A stretch of 64,000 nt of DNA from Nymphaea colorata (taxonomy: Eukaryota > Streptophyta > Magnoliopsida > Nymphaeales > Nymphaeaceae), in the NCBI RefSeq assembly GCF_008831285.2, contig NC_045138.2:4619205-4683204 (forward strand). The letters run 5' to 3'. How positions within the stretch are numbered: the stretch's first letter is position 1; each line of letters opens with the position of its first letter. Under the pieces are notes generated by a model. It was not told where the DNA came from, did no database searches, and saw nothing but the letters and a program-made list of their open reading frames with translations. Below, one piece after another: positions 1 through 12,871 of the stretch. Position numbers and translations under genes: made by a program.

Positions 1-1206
1 TGAGACCATCATATTGCTTCCACTGTTTGTAGGTTTTCTTAATTTTTAGTTACAAGGTTTTCTATAATTGGTTTGTTCATCGTAACTTAAACTTTCGTTC
101 AAGGTTTGTAGCTGGGTTTTCCTTTCAATGGCTTTCTATCGCAGCCTTTCAAGTATTTAATATATTTCACATTAGTTACAAGGTTTTCTTCATACACAAG
201 TATTTCCATCATAACATGTTAAAACTTAGTCCCATGTGGACCACAAGCTTTACATAAAAAGTCATCAAGAATTCTCTTCATAATAATGCTAGCAATCAAG
301 TATGCATTTGAAACATACAAGCATATTCTCTTCTTGTTTAATAATGAACTCAACCTTGATATTTTTCAACCACCTCACAAAGAGGCAAACCATGATGTTC
401 TTAGCCCTATACAAGCAACATGTTTGGCAAATAAATCATTAGGAATTCTTTTTGTCAGAATTGCAAGCAATCATATGAATATATCTTTGTTTCATTCATA
501 TATTTGAAAACATTTAACTACCTTAAAACAAGGCCAATCTGAATTTTCTTAATGTATACTGACAAGCCAAATATTTCTTGTATTAAGTCCAACACACAAA
601 CTTATATACATCGAAAGCAAATAGTATATTTTCCTTTATTATTTTCCATAATTACTTAACTCCTTTAACAACATGAGTTCCAAAACATTCATTCTAAATT
701 CATGCAATACATAATCACATGACAAAACACATAGTTGTCTTCCAACAGAGCAAAGGGTAAATTCAAGTGTGCCACCACTTTTCAAATGTTCACATAGTCA
801 TCTACTTGATTAGCAATATGTCTAATCTTTAGTATGACTATTTAAAAGAAAAAGCAATTAACTCATAGTTAATCATACAAATACTTTTCATCTTGTATAG
901 TCTTTATCAATATAAACTTGTATCAAATATTTAACTTCCTATATATGAAAGCAAGTTTTCAAGTTATCACAAGTAAAACTATCATTTACTTACATGTCAA
1001 ATTTACCATTTATTTCATCAAGGTTAATATATAGTTCCGTCAACAAATGCATGCAACAACAATTCAAATATAACAAAGTAGCTCTTGACTTTTGGGACTA
1101 TTATCGATGTCTAAAGAATAGAAGAATTGGACTCAGTTGGTTATTTTCCTCACCGATCCATAAATCAATACTCAAGATGATCAATGAACTCACTAATAAG
1201 CTTCAG
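1..1206. other. AT-rich DNA, no gene recognised
   Basis: The stretch is AT-rich. Short open frames such as 286-507 have no recognisable domain and unremarkable composition. I see no splice-bounded coding segment, RNA gene or transposon terminus. It may be intergenic or part of an old element whose ends lie outside the window. Confidence 0.5.
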
Positions 1207-1420
1207 TTGGTTCATCATCAAACTCATCATCAGTCGGTTCATTACCAAACTGATCCTCAGACTAATCATGTTGAGTTGGTTCATTACCAAACTGTTCCTC
1301 AAACGAATCATACTCAGTTGGTTCATTACCAAACTATTCTTCACACGAATCATGCTCAGTTGGTTCATTACCAAACTGATTCTCAAACGGTTCATTGCCA
1401 GACTGATCTTCTGAATAAAT
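1207..1420. repeat. 42-bp tandem repeat, partly open in several frames
   Basis: The core TTGGTTCATTACCAAACT recurs at about 1276, 1318 and 1360 with 42-bp spacing. Variant copies start near 1207 and 1234, the latter after a shorter 27-bp step. Because 42 is divisible by three, frames stay open on both strands. The plus frame 994-1623 reads as a 14-residue repeat with core QLVHYQT. One minus frame reads as an acidic repeat with core FGNEPTE, preceded by an acidic segment (DLLDDLIYSEDQ). The acidic minus frame looks more protein-like but carries a stop near 1334. No family was recognised, so I treat it as a tandem repeat, possibly the degenerate tail of a coding sequence. Confidence 0.7.
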
Positions 1421-1663
1421 TAGATCATCCAGTAAATCGATATGATCTCTCATTGGATCATTGTCTTTGGTGTTATTATTCAAAGACCTCAATCTTATGC
1501 ATGAAAATATTTTATACCCTACTTTCATTTGGGTATTCAATACATATGCATTTAGAAACTTGTTGTTCAATTTTTAGAAATACCCTTAACATGCATTATA
1601 TATCTCGAAATATATCAATATGAATATAGTTAGTGTAGATCTCATTATATTTATGAGTGTTAT

Positions 1664-3620
1664 TGTAATCACCCCAAATTTTTTCAAGCACAAAATCCAA
1701 TTGATGGATCCAAATTAGATCCAAAAATTCAAATTAAATCCAAATCAAGTATTTTAAGCCCAAAATTTGAAATCAAGGTCGACACAACAAAATTTGAGTG
1801 TCGCACGGGCACGGACCTTGGTTTAAGGTCTCATCCAAGTCGCACACTTGAATGAGTCGACAACCGACTGAACCAAATCGGATTTGAAACAAGCCCGGAG
1901 TAACTCAAAACGGAGTCGACCACCCATTTTTCAACAAAAAATTTAATGTTAAAAAAAAAAATCGACCTCGCGCGCGACAGCACTGGGCGCTGTTGCCTGG
2001 GCCTGCTTGTTGCAGACCCATCCCCCCCACTCTTTTTGTCCAAAACCGCCCCTCTTTGGGTGGGCAATAGCTACACCCACACCCCAAAATGGTGTTTGCA
2101 AGGCTTGCCAATCCCATTTAATTCAAGCCTATTCCTTTTAAAAAAATTGAAAATAAGTCAAAATTAGTTGAAATTCGTATGAAAATGATATGAAATTAAA
2201 AAAAAATCAAGTTTTTAGTTTTGGCTCCAAAATCCTCTATAAATACTCCCATTTTCTTCCCTCTTGGGTAAGAGCTAGCCCATGGAGAACCTCTAGCAAA
2301 TTTTCAGTTGAGGACTTAGAGTTTTCTTAACTCTCTTCCTCCATTTCCCTCTTTCTCTTTCATTTTCAGTCCCTTTCCTTCTTTAACTTGGAGCAAGCTT
2401 CGTCAAACAACAACTCTTCAAGGGAGCACAAAGATCTCTTGGAGGTCTCCTCTTCATCATCTTGGAGCTATTGAAGGTGAATCTAAGATAATTCCAAACA
2501 AGGTTGATCATTTTCTTTCCAAAATCATTCTCATAAGAGGTATGTAATCCATTTCCTCTCTTTAACTTGGAGCAATCTTTCTCTCTCTATGTTTTCACAC
2601 TTTATTTTACAAATTTTCATATACTTATGAATGCATATATATATATGTGATCTATTTCCTCTCTTTTGAATATTTTGTTTCTCTTCTCAAAACAAATACC
2701 TTCCCTTACAAAATTTCTTATACATACCTATATATATATGTATGTATATTTCTCTTTTCCTATAAAATCTCTCTTTCCTTTCAAATCAATACCTTTTTTC
2801 TTTTAAATTTTTGTATACGTGTATAATTAATGGTATGTACACATATATGCATGTCTTTCTCTCTCTCTCTTTCTTTTCATGAGAGTATTTCATTTGTTCT
2901 ATTCTTTTAACATTTTCCTCTCATGATCTTTTTATTTACCGACTTCATCAAGACTAAAAATCAAGTAATGACCTAAAATTGGATTCATGCTTGATGGTTG
3001 ACAACACCAATTCATTTTCAAAAACTTTTCCTTCTTATATATGATAATTATGAAAACAAAAATCTTAGATGTATGTTATGGTAGGAATGTTTTTAGATGA
3101 ATGTAATGGTTGAAATGCCTTATTATCTTCTAATCATATATGATCAATGCATTCATGCATGCCTACTCACTTAACATCACAAATGAGCACAATCACATAT
3201 CTAAAAGAACTTAATTAAGATGAGATGGAGTTCTAATTAACTGGTAACCAAATTGGAGTAAAACATCAAACCTACTTAAAGTATTAAGAGAACACTAAAA
3301 TGACTTCAAAGTGATTTTTTAAGTTTGCCAAATGATATCCATAAGGATTTCTCAATGCTAGTTTTTACCAAATGTTTCACATTCTCAAGCAATTCTTCAA
3401 AAACCTTTTCAAAAGTTTGAAACATCAAACTTTCAATACTTTTATACACCACATATAAAATGAAAAGGATGTTCAATTTAAATAAAATGCATTAATAATA
3501 GACATTGCCCTTGGATTGATTACCGATGGGCGAGTCCCTTTCTTTCCTATTTCAAAATAGAACCTCATTTTTCTGGTGCACTCCAAAAACCAAAACTAAT
3601 GATTTTTTGGGATGCAAATG
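1664..3620 (+). mobile_element. Solo LTR of a Tat/Ogre-like Ty3/gypsy family, shortened
   Basis: It begins TGTAATCACCCC and ends in the GGGATGCAAA-type terminus shared with the LTRs at 17234 and 36544. It is flanked by a perfect 5-bp duplication, GTTAT, at 1659-1663 and 3621-3625, as expected of retroviral-type integration. A promoter-like CTATAAATACTCCC motif lies near 2238, in the same place as in the sister LTRs. At 1957 bp it is about 1 kb shorter than the 3013-bp sister, so it carries internal deletions; the last bases are TG where CA is expected. No internal domain remains, so it is a recombination-derived solo LTR. Confidence 0.85.
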
Positions 3621-5879
3621 GTTATCTTACACCTCATGACAAATATTAAAATCAAATTCATTCTCAAACAAGAACGCTTAGTAGCATGCTAACATAGTTC
3701 GATCCACAAATGAACAAATAACATAATGTGTTTGGATCTAATATAAATAGGAGATGGATGTTTAACTATATATCCAAATATATTCAAATTTGAATCGACC
3801 ATGTACATATGGTGGATAGATCCAATCTCAAATGTCATATGAATATAAAGATTCATATTATATTACCATAGATCTAAACTAATAATTTCCACAATACAAC
3901 TAATATGATATTAAAACACATGATCCTCATTGTAATATTATACAATACGATTTAATGACCATATTTGGATCAATGCTAACCCATCTCTCTTTTGAGAAAA
4001 ACAAGTTATCATGCATTAGCACTTTAGTGCTATAAAGTTTCAAATAAATACATTCTTGCCAATTTTGGTCCAAGAGTGTTACATTACATCTCTTCAGCAT
4101 GCATTAAAAACAAATTCATTTTACTAAAAAAGAGAAGCAAATGAAGCTTTATTCAATAGTTCTCTAGAATAATCTTTGAATCTAGAATGACAACACACAT
4201 TACAATATGATTATATCCAAAGGCAAACATGATAACACAAATTGGAACCAAAGCAAACAGTGATATAAATTTTTTCCACATATCCAAACAAGTTAGTTTA
4301 GATCCAAATCCATGTCTACTAGCCATCTTTCGTAAGGGCAAATAAAATTTCATGTACTAGAACATATAGTACAACAAATCTTCAAATAAAATATTTCATT
4401 AATATGGCTTTCATCATGCTTAAGAGTGTTCCCTTCAACTGCATGCGAAAAAGTAAACACGATGATATATTGAATTCAATGTAAGTACAGATATATGGTA
4501 TATGGAATCAATGATCCAAACAAGTTAGTCTGAATCTAAATCTATCATGAACCAATCACAATGTTATATGGATCTCACCATGTCTAAGAGTATTGATTTA
4601 CACCTTTTAGCATACCAATATACAATAATATAATCTTTATGCTGAGAATATTCTTTTATAAGGAGCAAAGAAAGTCATCTTTTAGCACTCTAGTGCTACT
4701 CACATTGAAAATGTATTAACTCGTAAAACCATTAGATTTAAAAATCAATGCACATCATGATATGTTTAGATCTAATATAAACAAGATATAGGTCTTGAAC
4801 AAGTCAAATCAGATCATGTTCCTAAAGAGTGCAATGTTTAGTGTGAGATCCAAATTCAACATCTAGATGAGTATGCAAAACAAAATTTTTGTCATATCTA
4901 ATATCACTATGGACCCTAAAAGGCAAAGAATATCTGTAAAGGGAGAATAATAACATATCTTTGACTAAACAGGATGTGGATTTTTAACCAATATCTAGAC
5001 AAATTTAGATCTGAATATGTTGTGATTCAAACTGAATACACATATGGATCTTAAGCAACAATTTGATCCAAAACAAAAATTCAAATGGCTATTTAAATTC
5101 AGATCTTACCAATGTGGATCCAAACACAATGATATCAACACTAGAATTGATATGTATTTAAAAAAATAAAGAGGATCCAAATTCAAATCCAATATGAACA
5201 TGTTTCAACATAATATCCATATCCAAATAAGATTTTAGTTAGCATAGAAACACAAGGTTTTATACCGCCATCAAGTCATGCACACACAAAATAACACACA
5301 AGATCCAGAAATATTGCTGTTACCACAGCAACCAGAAGACCTTCTCTGTGTGATAGATGGATGGAGCTATACTCGGCAGGCAGCAGGGAGCCAACAAATC
5401 TCAATAAATTTGGGCATATGGGTCGTTGTGAGAAAGGTCATTAGAGAAAAAGAGGAAAGACCATACTATCATGAGGTTTCAGTAGTAATCTACCCCATTT
5501 ACCCGAACTCGACTCTTTTACCACCACACAGAGGGTTCTAGACTGGGGACGTCTGTTAGAAAACAGAGGGGTTTGAAAGCGACAGACAGAAGGTACATAT
5601 AATTTTCCATCATATGTCTCTGTTTTATATTGACCATAGTAGGCTCTGCTACTGTTTGCCGACACCTCTGCTACTGTTTGCGAGGAGGCGCTGGTCTAAA
5701 TCGGTTTGTGTTAGCAATAGAGCGTTATATGAACAGAGCAGGCTCTGTTCTCGGTTTCTCCGAGACATCGAGAGGGAAAAAAAGAATGTGTGAAACAGAA
5801 ACCTCTCGGTCTGTGTCTCTCACAAAAACACTGTTGGAGCATGTGATGCATAAACCAGAGAGTTTCAGAACTAATTAAG
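3621..5879. other. AT-rich unresolved DNA, probably transposon-derived
   Basis: No gene was recognised. Related phrases recur irregularly, for example GATCTAATATAAA near 3739 and 4769, CCAAACAAGTTAGT near 4284 and 4514, and AGCACT(t/c)TAGTGCT near 4018 and 4685. They suggest an old internally repetitive element. The open frame 5278-5541 has no domain. DNA from about 5600 resembles the untranslated leader of the adjacent minus-strand Copia element. Confidence 0.4.
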
Positions 5880-6494
5880 ACTAACATACTTCATGCTTCA
5901 AATCAATATAGTCTAGCTTCAAATCAATATAGTCTAGCATGCATTATTTTCAGGAGCTAGTGCTTAAAATAGCATGATACACAGGCGACTAGCATGCACA
6001 CGCAGGTAGTATGATCTCCACAGGCACCACAAAGATCAAGATCAAATTTCACTTACTGGAATTCGGCAAATATGGCTCTGATACCACTGTTGGGTTCTAT
6101 GCAGCGGAATGGTGTCCAGCGTCTGCTGATTGTTTCACTTCTGTGCAGCAGGTACACCACCAGCAGTGTGTCAACCATAGCCTCTTAGTGTAAAGAGGTA
6201 GCACCTGTGAACAAATGGAGAGGAAGAGGAAGAAGAGATAAACAAAAGCAGAGGTGATGTGTTCACAGGTTTGCTTCTATGAGGCGCCAATTAGGGTAAT
6301 CAAGTGATTCAACCCTAAGCCAGAGTATTGCTGAGCATAAATACGTACCACCTCATAGGTTTTCCCATATCCCAGCAAGTGAGAGATCTTAAGGAGAGAA
6401 TTAAAGTTCGTAACTGCAGTAAAGCACGTAACTGCACGTGGGCCCCCTTACAATTACGAGATGAATGGGAAAGGATCTTATCCACTATCCAACA
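5880..6494 (-). mobile_element. Copia-type LTR, primer site and leader (minus)
   Basis: Read on the minus strand, the LTR runs from 6494 to 6088 (407 bp), starting TGTTGGATAG and ending CCCAACA, so both ends are TG...CA. One base further is TGGTATCAGAGCCATA (6071-6086), the standard primer binding site for initiator tRNA-Met used by plant Copia elements. The leader at 5880-6070 matches the leaders at 34440-34620 and 58180-58330. No gag or pol follows and no second LTR was found, so it is a 5-prime remnant. The DNA immediately right of 6494 is the start of repeated unit U, so the element inserted into U. Confidence 0.75.
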
Positions 6495-7654
6495 AGATCC
6501 ACAACAATAATTATAGTTGATCAAACTATGGATCTTAAACCAAACTAATATATCTACAATTAAGATTCTCATTTTACTTCTTATATTAGCAAAAGACTTG
6601 ATATAATTATGATTGGTGAGAAAGGTCCCACACTAAACTGATTTTCCAACGAGTCCAAGCTGAACTCATGTTTAGACCTAAAAAAAAAAATTACATGTAA
6701 ATTTTTACAAAAAAAATTCTGCTGTAGAAATTTTTAAAAAATTATTTTCGCTGTTGTTGAAAATTTTGAAACTATAATTCGGCCCCTAATGAAAAATTCC
6801 TGACTCTACCCCTGCATGTATCTTCGACGGCAACAATGAAATAAGGAAAAGACAAATGGGAGAGGAAAAAAACACTGTCAATAAAGTTACGTACAAAGAT
6901 CATGAGAAGCTAAAAGTGACAGGGCGAGATCACGGGCAGTGGGTACTTAAAAAAGGGCATAGTTGATTAAAAGTATGTACCATTTGAATAATTTTACCCA
7001 TATAGATTTGTCTTTTACGTATAGTTTGATCCATTGAATATTTTTACATATAGATTTGATTGTGATGTTCATTAAATTGTGGCTACAACTTATGCTGATG
7101 GCTTTGCAATTTTTACTAATGCATTTCTACCATGGTAAAACTATTGTTTTCTTTTTTTTGTAGTGTTAGTCAGGTTTCCCATTGAAATCAAAACAAGGAA
7201 AAGAATAAAACTGAACCATTAAGCCACCAGCTTAGACATTTCAGAACTAAACAAAAATATAAAAGATCAGACCTTCAGAGGCTGAACTTTGGAACGGTAA
7301 ATAAACAGAAAGATTTGTTGACAAAACATGAAAGATCAAATCTCTCTCTCTCTCTCTCTCTGAAGCAGTAATTAAAGTATAAGCTCTATTCCCTGTGGAA
7401 AACTACAAATGTAGTGGAGAACAAAAGCACAAATTGAATTTAAAAGAGGGAAACATGTACAAATGAAAGCAAAATAAATTTAGAGTTTTCAATTAGTTAT
7501 CATTTTCACCCACTCCAAATGAACTACCCGTTCATTTAAATAATCCTAACTAATTGTATCTTGGATCCGTTATAAGATCTGATCCGTGTAAAGCTCCGCA
7601 TCGATCCATTCTACAATCAGATCTGAGTGCACTGCTGCTGTCACTCTCTCTTCA

Positions 7655-7686
<32 letters not shown>

Positions 7687-7768
7687 ATTCAAATTCCGTA
7701 AAAAAATATTAGGGCTGGGGTATAATGATTTTCAGATATATTCTGACCTCAATTATTAACTTGATTGA
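6495..7768 (+). repeat. Repeated unit U, copy 1
   Basis: This segment matches 35645-36303 plus 40286-40480 and then 41680-42360 in the same orientation, and in part 44580-44960 inverted. Landmarks are AGATCCACA(a/g)CAATAA at the left end, TAATTCGGCCCCTAATGAAA near 6776 and the CT microsatellite at 7341-7361. Compared with copy 2 it lacks about 1.2 kb after 7060. It keeps an uninterrupted site near 6828-6835 where copy 2 has a 4-kb insertion. No coding function was recognised. Confidence 0.75.
7341..7361. repeat. (CT)n microsatellite
   Basis: A run of alternating TC inside unit U. The same microsatellite sits at the corresponding place in copy 2 (about 41951-41981) but is longer there, which supports both the duplication and later slippage. 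Confidence 0.9.
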
Positions 7769-9597
7769 CCTTACACTTGATAAAGCAAGTGCAGCAGTTA
7801 GTCACAGCAAGATTAAAATTGTACAAGAAAATGCTTAATGAAGATTTCTTTTACTAATGATGGATTAGAAAGTTGGTTGGACATAGCCTTCAAGATGATC
7901 AGGCAAAGAGACAATGTTGGATGTATATGAGTGTGGACAGAACGGGGAAGCTCAAATTTGTCCTTGTCATTATAGGTTTGTTGTAACAGAATTTGGATTG
8001 TCACTAGCTCTCCCACATCAAGTTCCCGCTTGTACATGCCACCAGCTCTCCCACGTCAATTCTTTTTATTTAGATTCGAGATCTTCATTATCAGCTTGAG
8101 AATGGTATCTTCGAATTTAGTCTTTATTCCTTTAAACAGAAAATTTGTGTTATGATTTGATGAAGAAGAAAGAGATATGAAAGTTACTTTCATATAATAG
8201 AGTGTTGAAATTAGATCCAATGTACTAGCTAGTTGCATGCTGAATTGACCCATAAATTCAACTAGGTTTCGTGGCTGGAAAGTGCCCTTATTCATATTTC
8301 TGAATTTCTGGCTAGTCATGCTCAGAGAGTCAAGCGTTATCTGAGTGCAAAAAACGAGAGTCTTGCTGCTGATATCAAACAGGTGTTAAACGTGTGCCTC
8401 TCAACAACAGGGAGAAACGTATAACTGCCTAAGGTGGGACGGATTCTTCACTTGCTGTTCATTTGTCACGTGTTTGCGTCGTTCCCAGTTTGACAGCAGA
8501 TTGTTTGGAACATGGGAGTCTTGCACAGCTGGTCTTTCGCTGACCAAATGGCCCGTAACCAATTGTGGCACCATATAGAAAAAGGGCAGGGGCTTCGATA
8601 CCTCGTCATCCCGAAAGATCGATGCCTTTCCTTTTTGTCTTTCCTTCCTGCTCGTGGTTTCCTTCTCAACCCAGAAAACCCTAACCCATGTCTCCCTCTC
8701 TGTCCTCTTTTCCTCTCCTCTCCTCTCCTAGTGGAAGCCTTATCTGCAAGAAAACCCTAAATAATCTCCCTTCTCTGATATCTTGCCAGTTTCATTTCTC
8801 CTTTGCGGGTTTACGCATGAAGCCCTAGCTTTCACCCTTCAAAAGCTCTTTCTTCTATCGAAATCTCTCTCTCTCTAGAGATAGAGAGAGAGAGAAAGAG
8901 CTTTAAGTAGCTCACTATCTCTCTAGAGATAAAGAGAGAGAGAGACTTCAATAGAAGAAAGAGCTTTTGAAGGGCGAAAGCTAGGGCTTCGTGCGTAAAC
9001 CCGCAAAAGAGAAATGAAAATGGCAAGATATGAGAGAAGGGAGATTATTTAAGGTTTTCTTGCAGATAAGGCTTCCACTAGCAGAGGAGAAGAGAGGAGG
9101 AGAGGACAGATAGGGAGACACGGGGTAGGGTTTTCTGGGTTGAGAAGGAAACCACGGGCAGGAAGGAAAGACAAAAGAGAAAGGCGTCGATCTTTCAGGA
9201 TGACAAGGGAGTGAAGCCCCCGCCCTTTTTCTATATGGCGCCACGATTGGTTATGGGCACCGTTTGATCATGGAAAGACCGACTGTGTGGGACTCCCATG
9301 TTCCGAACAATCTGCCATCAAACTGGGAACGACGTAAACACGTGACGAGTGAACAGTAAGTGAAGAATCCGTCCCACCTTAGTCAGTTATACGTTTCTCC
9401 CTGTTATTGAGAGGCACGCACTTCTGCCCACACTCGTATACATCCAACATTTGTCTCTTTGCCTGATCATCTTGAAGGCTATTTCCAACCAACTTTGTAA
9501 TCCTTCATTAGTGAAAGAAATGTTCATTAAGCATTTTCTTGTACAACTTTAATCTTGCTGTGAAGAACTGCTGCACTTGCTTGATCAAGTGTAAGGT
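7769..9597. repeat. Large foldback: ~1.8-kb imperfect inverted repeat
   Basis: The left arm begins TTACACTTGATAAAGCAAGT and the right arm ends with its reverse complement (CTTGATCAAGTGTAA). The arms then pair inward along nearly their whole length: TTCCCAGTTTGA near 8485 with its complement near 9317, and AGAAAGAGCTTTTGAAGGG-type sequence near 8970 with the left arm near 8835. They close on an AG/CT-rich centre at about 8860-8955. The left arm carries 448 bp (7943-8390) missing from the right arm. The copy of unit U at 42360 lacks the whole foldback, so it inserted at the end of copy 1. A transcript would form a long double-stranded hairpin. The TIR-like ends suggest a foldback or Pack-type DNA transposon; the superfamily was not determined. 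Confidence 0.8.
8320..8390 (+). pseudogene. Exon-like captured fragment inside the foldback
   Basis: Within the 448 bp unique to the left foldback arm, the plus strand reads without stops as ...SHAQRVKRYLSAKNESLA... and continues to IKQVL. The composition is protein-like and a CTCAG sequence nearby could be a splice acceptor. I do not recognise the family. It could be a host exon captured by the element or a chance open frame. Confidence 0.25.
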
Positions 9598-10679
9598 CTC
9601 AGCCTGACTAAAGGCTCATCCCTTGGTCTCCACACGAACAGAAGCGAAAACAACAACGAAACCCATGTAGTGCTCAACTTCAATCCCACCTCAAAAAACA
9701 AGAACAAAACAACAACAAATAAAAAAATGCCATTAGCATAAACAAGAGAGAACAAGTCAAGTGGAGAAACTCTGCTTCCGGTGTCATCCACCTGAGAGCA
9801 CATTTTCAGTTGAGGGGGAATTAGCATATTTAGGGTGAGATGTAGACAAAATAAAAAATAAATCAAACAAATAGACATTAAACGCCCAAAACCGAACACC
9901 CAAAATTGCTGCAGGGCTAAAAGATGTGGAGGGGAGAAGCGGAAGAGCCAACCTGCTCTGGAGGGGAGAAGGCCGAAGGGAGGAGCAGACCTGGGTCTGC
10001 TCCTGCCAGAGCTCTATCCTGCGCTGCAGAGGGGAGAAGATCCAAGCAAATTTGCTGATGCTGGAGCTGTGGAGAAGTTCTGCGGCAGCCAAATGAAAGA
10101 GCGTGCAAGATGCACAGATTGGGCTAAGAACCTACATGACTTAACACAACAAGCGGCATCGCAGTTCGCCCCTTCCCCTTTCTTCCCATTTATGGTGAAT
10201 GGTTGGGCGCAGGGCAGGGAAACACAATGTTTCCGATGGTTTTTTCTGGAGCTGGATTGGTGCACTGGCAGCAATGGGGTGTGAAGCTTCTTTTAACACA
10301 GAGCTTCATTGGGACGTAGCTCCGCTACTCAAGGAAGAGTTCCAACAAGACCTCTCACGCAGCGCAGGCAGCACAGGAGCAAGGGGGCAGACTAATTCAC
10401 TTCAAAAAAGGTTGCAGTTTGAACTGAACAACCCTTTTCTTTTCACCCACGATCAAGATCACAGCACCAAGCTTGTCCACCGTTTCACAAATCACATCCC
10501 TTGCATCTCCACTCGCCACTATGCAATCGATTTTGACCTGACCATTTTTGTCAATCAATGCAGAAATTCAATGACTATTTCCACCATGAGCAGCCTATTA
10601 ATTTACTTTCTTATAGTATCTGGAACTATGTGATATTGTTGATTGCATGAATAAAAAACCTAATGACGCCATTGACTGG
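9598..10679. other. Intergenic DNA with an unidentified 144-codon ORF
   Basis: The stretch contains an open frame at 10199-10633 (plus, 144 codons) and shorter overlapping frames around 9900-10270 on both strands in somewhat GC-richer DNA. None shows a family motif, signal peptide or membrane pattern, and the other frames are equally open, so coding is not supported. No transposon ends were recognised. Confidence 0.4.
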
Positions 10680-11215
10680 TAGAACACATAAGAGTAGGAA
10701 CATAATGTTTATAGTACAGGTGTGAGACTAGCGCTTTATGATCCACGCAAACAAGTTGCAAGGCACACTGTAGATCACAATCACAATGGACCCCTGGAAG
10801 TAGACTGGCGTTGGAGGTGGTTGTATGGGATGTAGCTGCCGGATGGATAAAATTTTAAATAAATCGTTATTAAAATCACTATAAACAGTCACTGTATCAT
10901 AAATCATGGGCAATACATATCAGATAATTATTTTTTAACAACAAATTCTTAAATTTTAAAAAGGCACTAAACCAGATAAGGATCACTTTCAACTTCACCT
11001 GAAAGTCAAGATGCCACATACCACCCCGATGCTTTAAGGTTAAGGAGGCATATAAAAATTGAAGCATTATTTAATGACTAAATCTTGCTTTGATTTTGGT
11101 GAGGCTCTCATAATTTTCTAAGGATCGAGTTGAAGTTAACTGTATTATCTATTGAAAAGGTGATTTCTAAGGATAAATCCATCAACTAAAATTTTCAGAA
11201 ACAAAAGCATATATT

Positions 11216-11420
11216 AAGAGAACATCTGCTGTGCAACAAAATCCAACAGCGTCGCATATGCTCCTCCCAACCACGCTTTACCCCTCTCAGAATATGCAGT
11301 ACTTGTGTGATTAACAAGGTAAAAGAAAGGGAAAGATTTGCAAATCCAGAGTATAACGACTGCCGCTGAACTCGAAACAGATTCATGTACCATGGTGACT
11401 CTAGAAACCAGAGTATAAAT
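11216..11420 (-). pseudogene. Exon-like fragment, family not recognised
   Basis: The minus strand reads as a continuous protein-like segment that includes YSERGKAWLGGAYATLLDF and ends VAQQMFS before a stop. A TTTCTAG that could serve as splice acceptor lies just upstream. The inverted copy at 56640-56890 keeps the same downstream frame (ERGEAWEGGAYATLLE) but has an upstream stop. The shared frame suggests a host coding segment that existed before the duplication. I cannot name the family. Confidence 0.3.
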
Positions 11421-12871
11421 ACCCACAAGAAATCATCCAGTTCTTCAAAGAACTGCAATGATGCAATTCAAAAAACATGTGGTGCACAATATCTGAGAAC
11501 AGGAATACCTCTGGTATGGATGATTACGATGCCCTTAGAAACTACTGGATGCGCAACTCCAGGGCCGCCACTATGAAAAGAATGAAGAAAGGATAACCCG
11601 GTTTGGAGGTAATAGCCGGTTGGATAGCCAGAGAGAAAGAGAGAGAAAGGTCCTTCACTCCAAGTAGAGGACTGCCTGAAGAAAAGTTGGGTGAGGTCTT
11701 GTAATGAAAGCATGAGATTTAACGTGGTTTTCCACCACAGAAGTGCAACATTAGCCTTAAGGATCATAGTGTTTGATTTGATATTTATACTCTCTTTTTC
11801 CAATAATCTCTAGTCATATCTTTGATTTTTATTACAACTATGCGTCGCCGAATTTCTTTGTTGATAGCGATGTAATTATTATTTTTGTTGGTTTCTTTAT
11901 TTTTATAGATATCATTTACTTATTGGTTGTAAAATTATCATCGACAATAATAACATTTTTTTTTGTGGAGCAAAAATGTTAGTTGCTTTACGTTACATGA
12001 ATGTTGCTAGATTTGGTATTTATACCCTCAGTTGACAATAAGGTCAAGAAATGATTTTTTTTTTTGCTAATTCGGGTGGATCACCATGCCTGTTGATAAC
12101 AATGTTATTATTATTTTTATTACATCTTTGCTTTTATTGATGTTGTTCTCTTATAAGTCGCCACATTATCTTTAACAATATAATGTTTCTTTCATTGAGA
12201 AGATTTTTTTTTTATAACGCTAAATCATTTGCATAACACTTTCCATTTTCACCTCCAAGACATACTTGAAAAATCTAAGAGATCATATTTGATATTTTAA
12301 ATTTCAAATTTAGATATTTGATTACTAACAAGGATTTGAAAACATTTATTTAAAAAAATTGAGAATCACATTATATATTTCAAAATTATTGATTTGAATT
12401 AGCAAGAGAACGATCAATTTATGGGAATAGAAATTCACACACGGCATAAACCACTATTTTAAGGGAAACGACACATATGGAATTCACTACAGGTTTTCTT
12501 TCAAAAGAGCAATCAAAGAATAAGACACCATAGAATGCACATCAAACGTCCGGCCAATTTGAGTAAAGAATGTATTATTCTACTTTGGATTTGCTCTTCA
12601 CAAAGTAGTAAAGCATGAGATGGATTTCATGAATGCATATTACCAATACAATGCAAGGAACCCATTAAAGGTTCAATTTGCCTAAACAATTACAAAAAGT
12701 TCAATGAAATTAAAGCAGCCAACAGCCCACTACCCCGAGCCAAGCCCAAAATCCAAACCCAAACTCTGTTCAAGTGTACAAGGGATGCTGACTTCCACAC
12801 GTGCATCGCTCGATATTTTGTACTTATCTGGCACCTCGTTCCTTTGGTTCACGTCTTTCATCTTCAGCCAC

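Noticed and set aside
6071-6086. A TGGTATCAGAGCC-like sequence as a possible tRNA gene fragment
   Set aside because: It is only the short primer-site complement of initiator tRNA-Met next to an LTR; no cloverleaf can be built around it.
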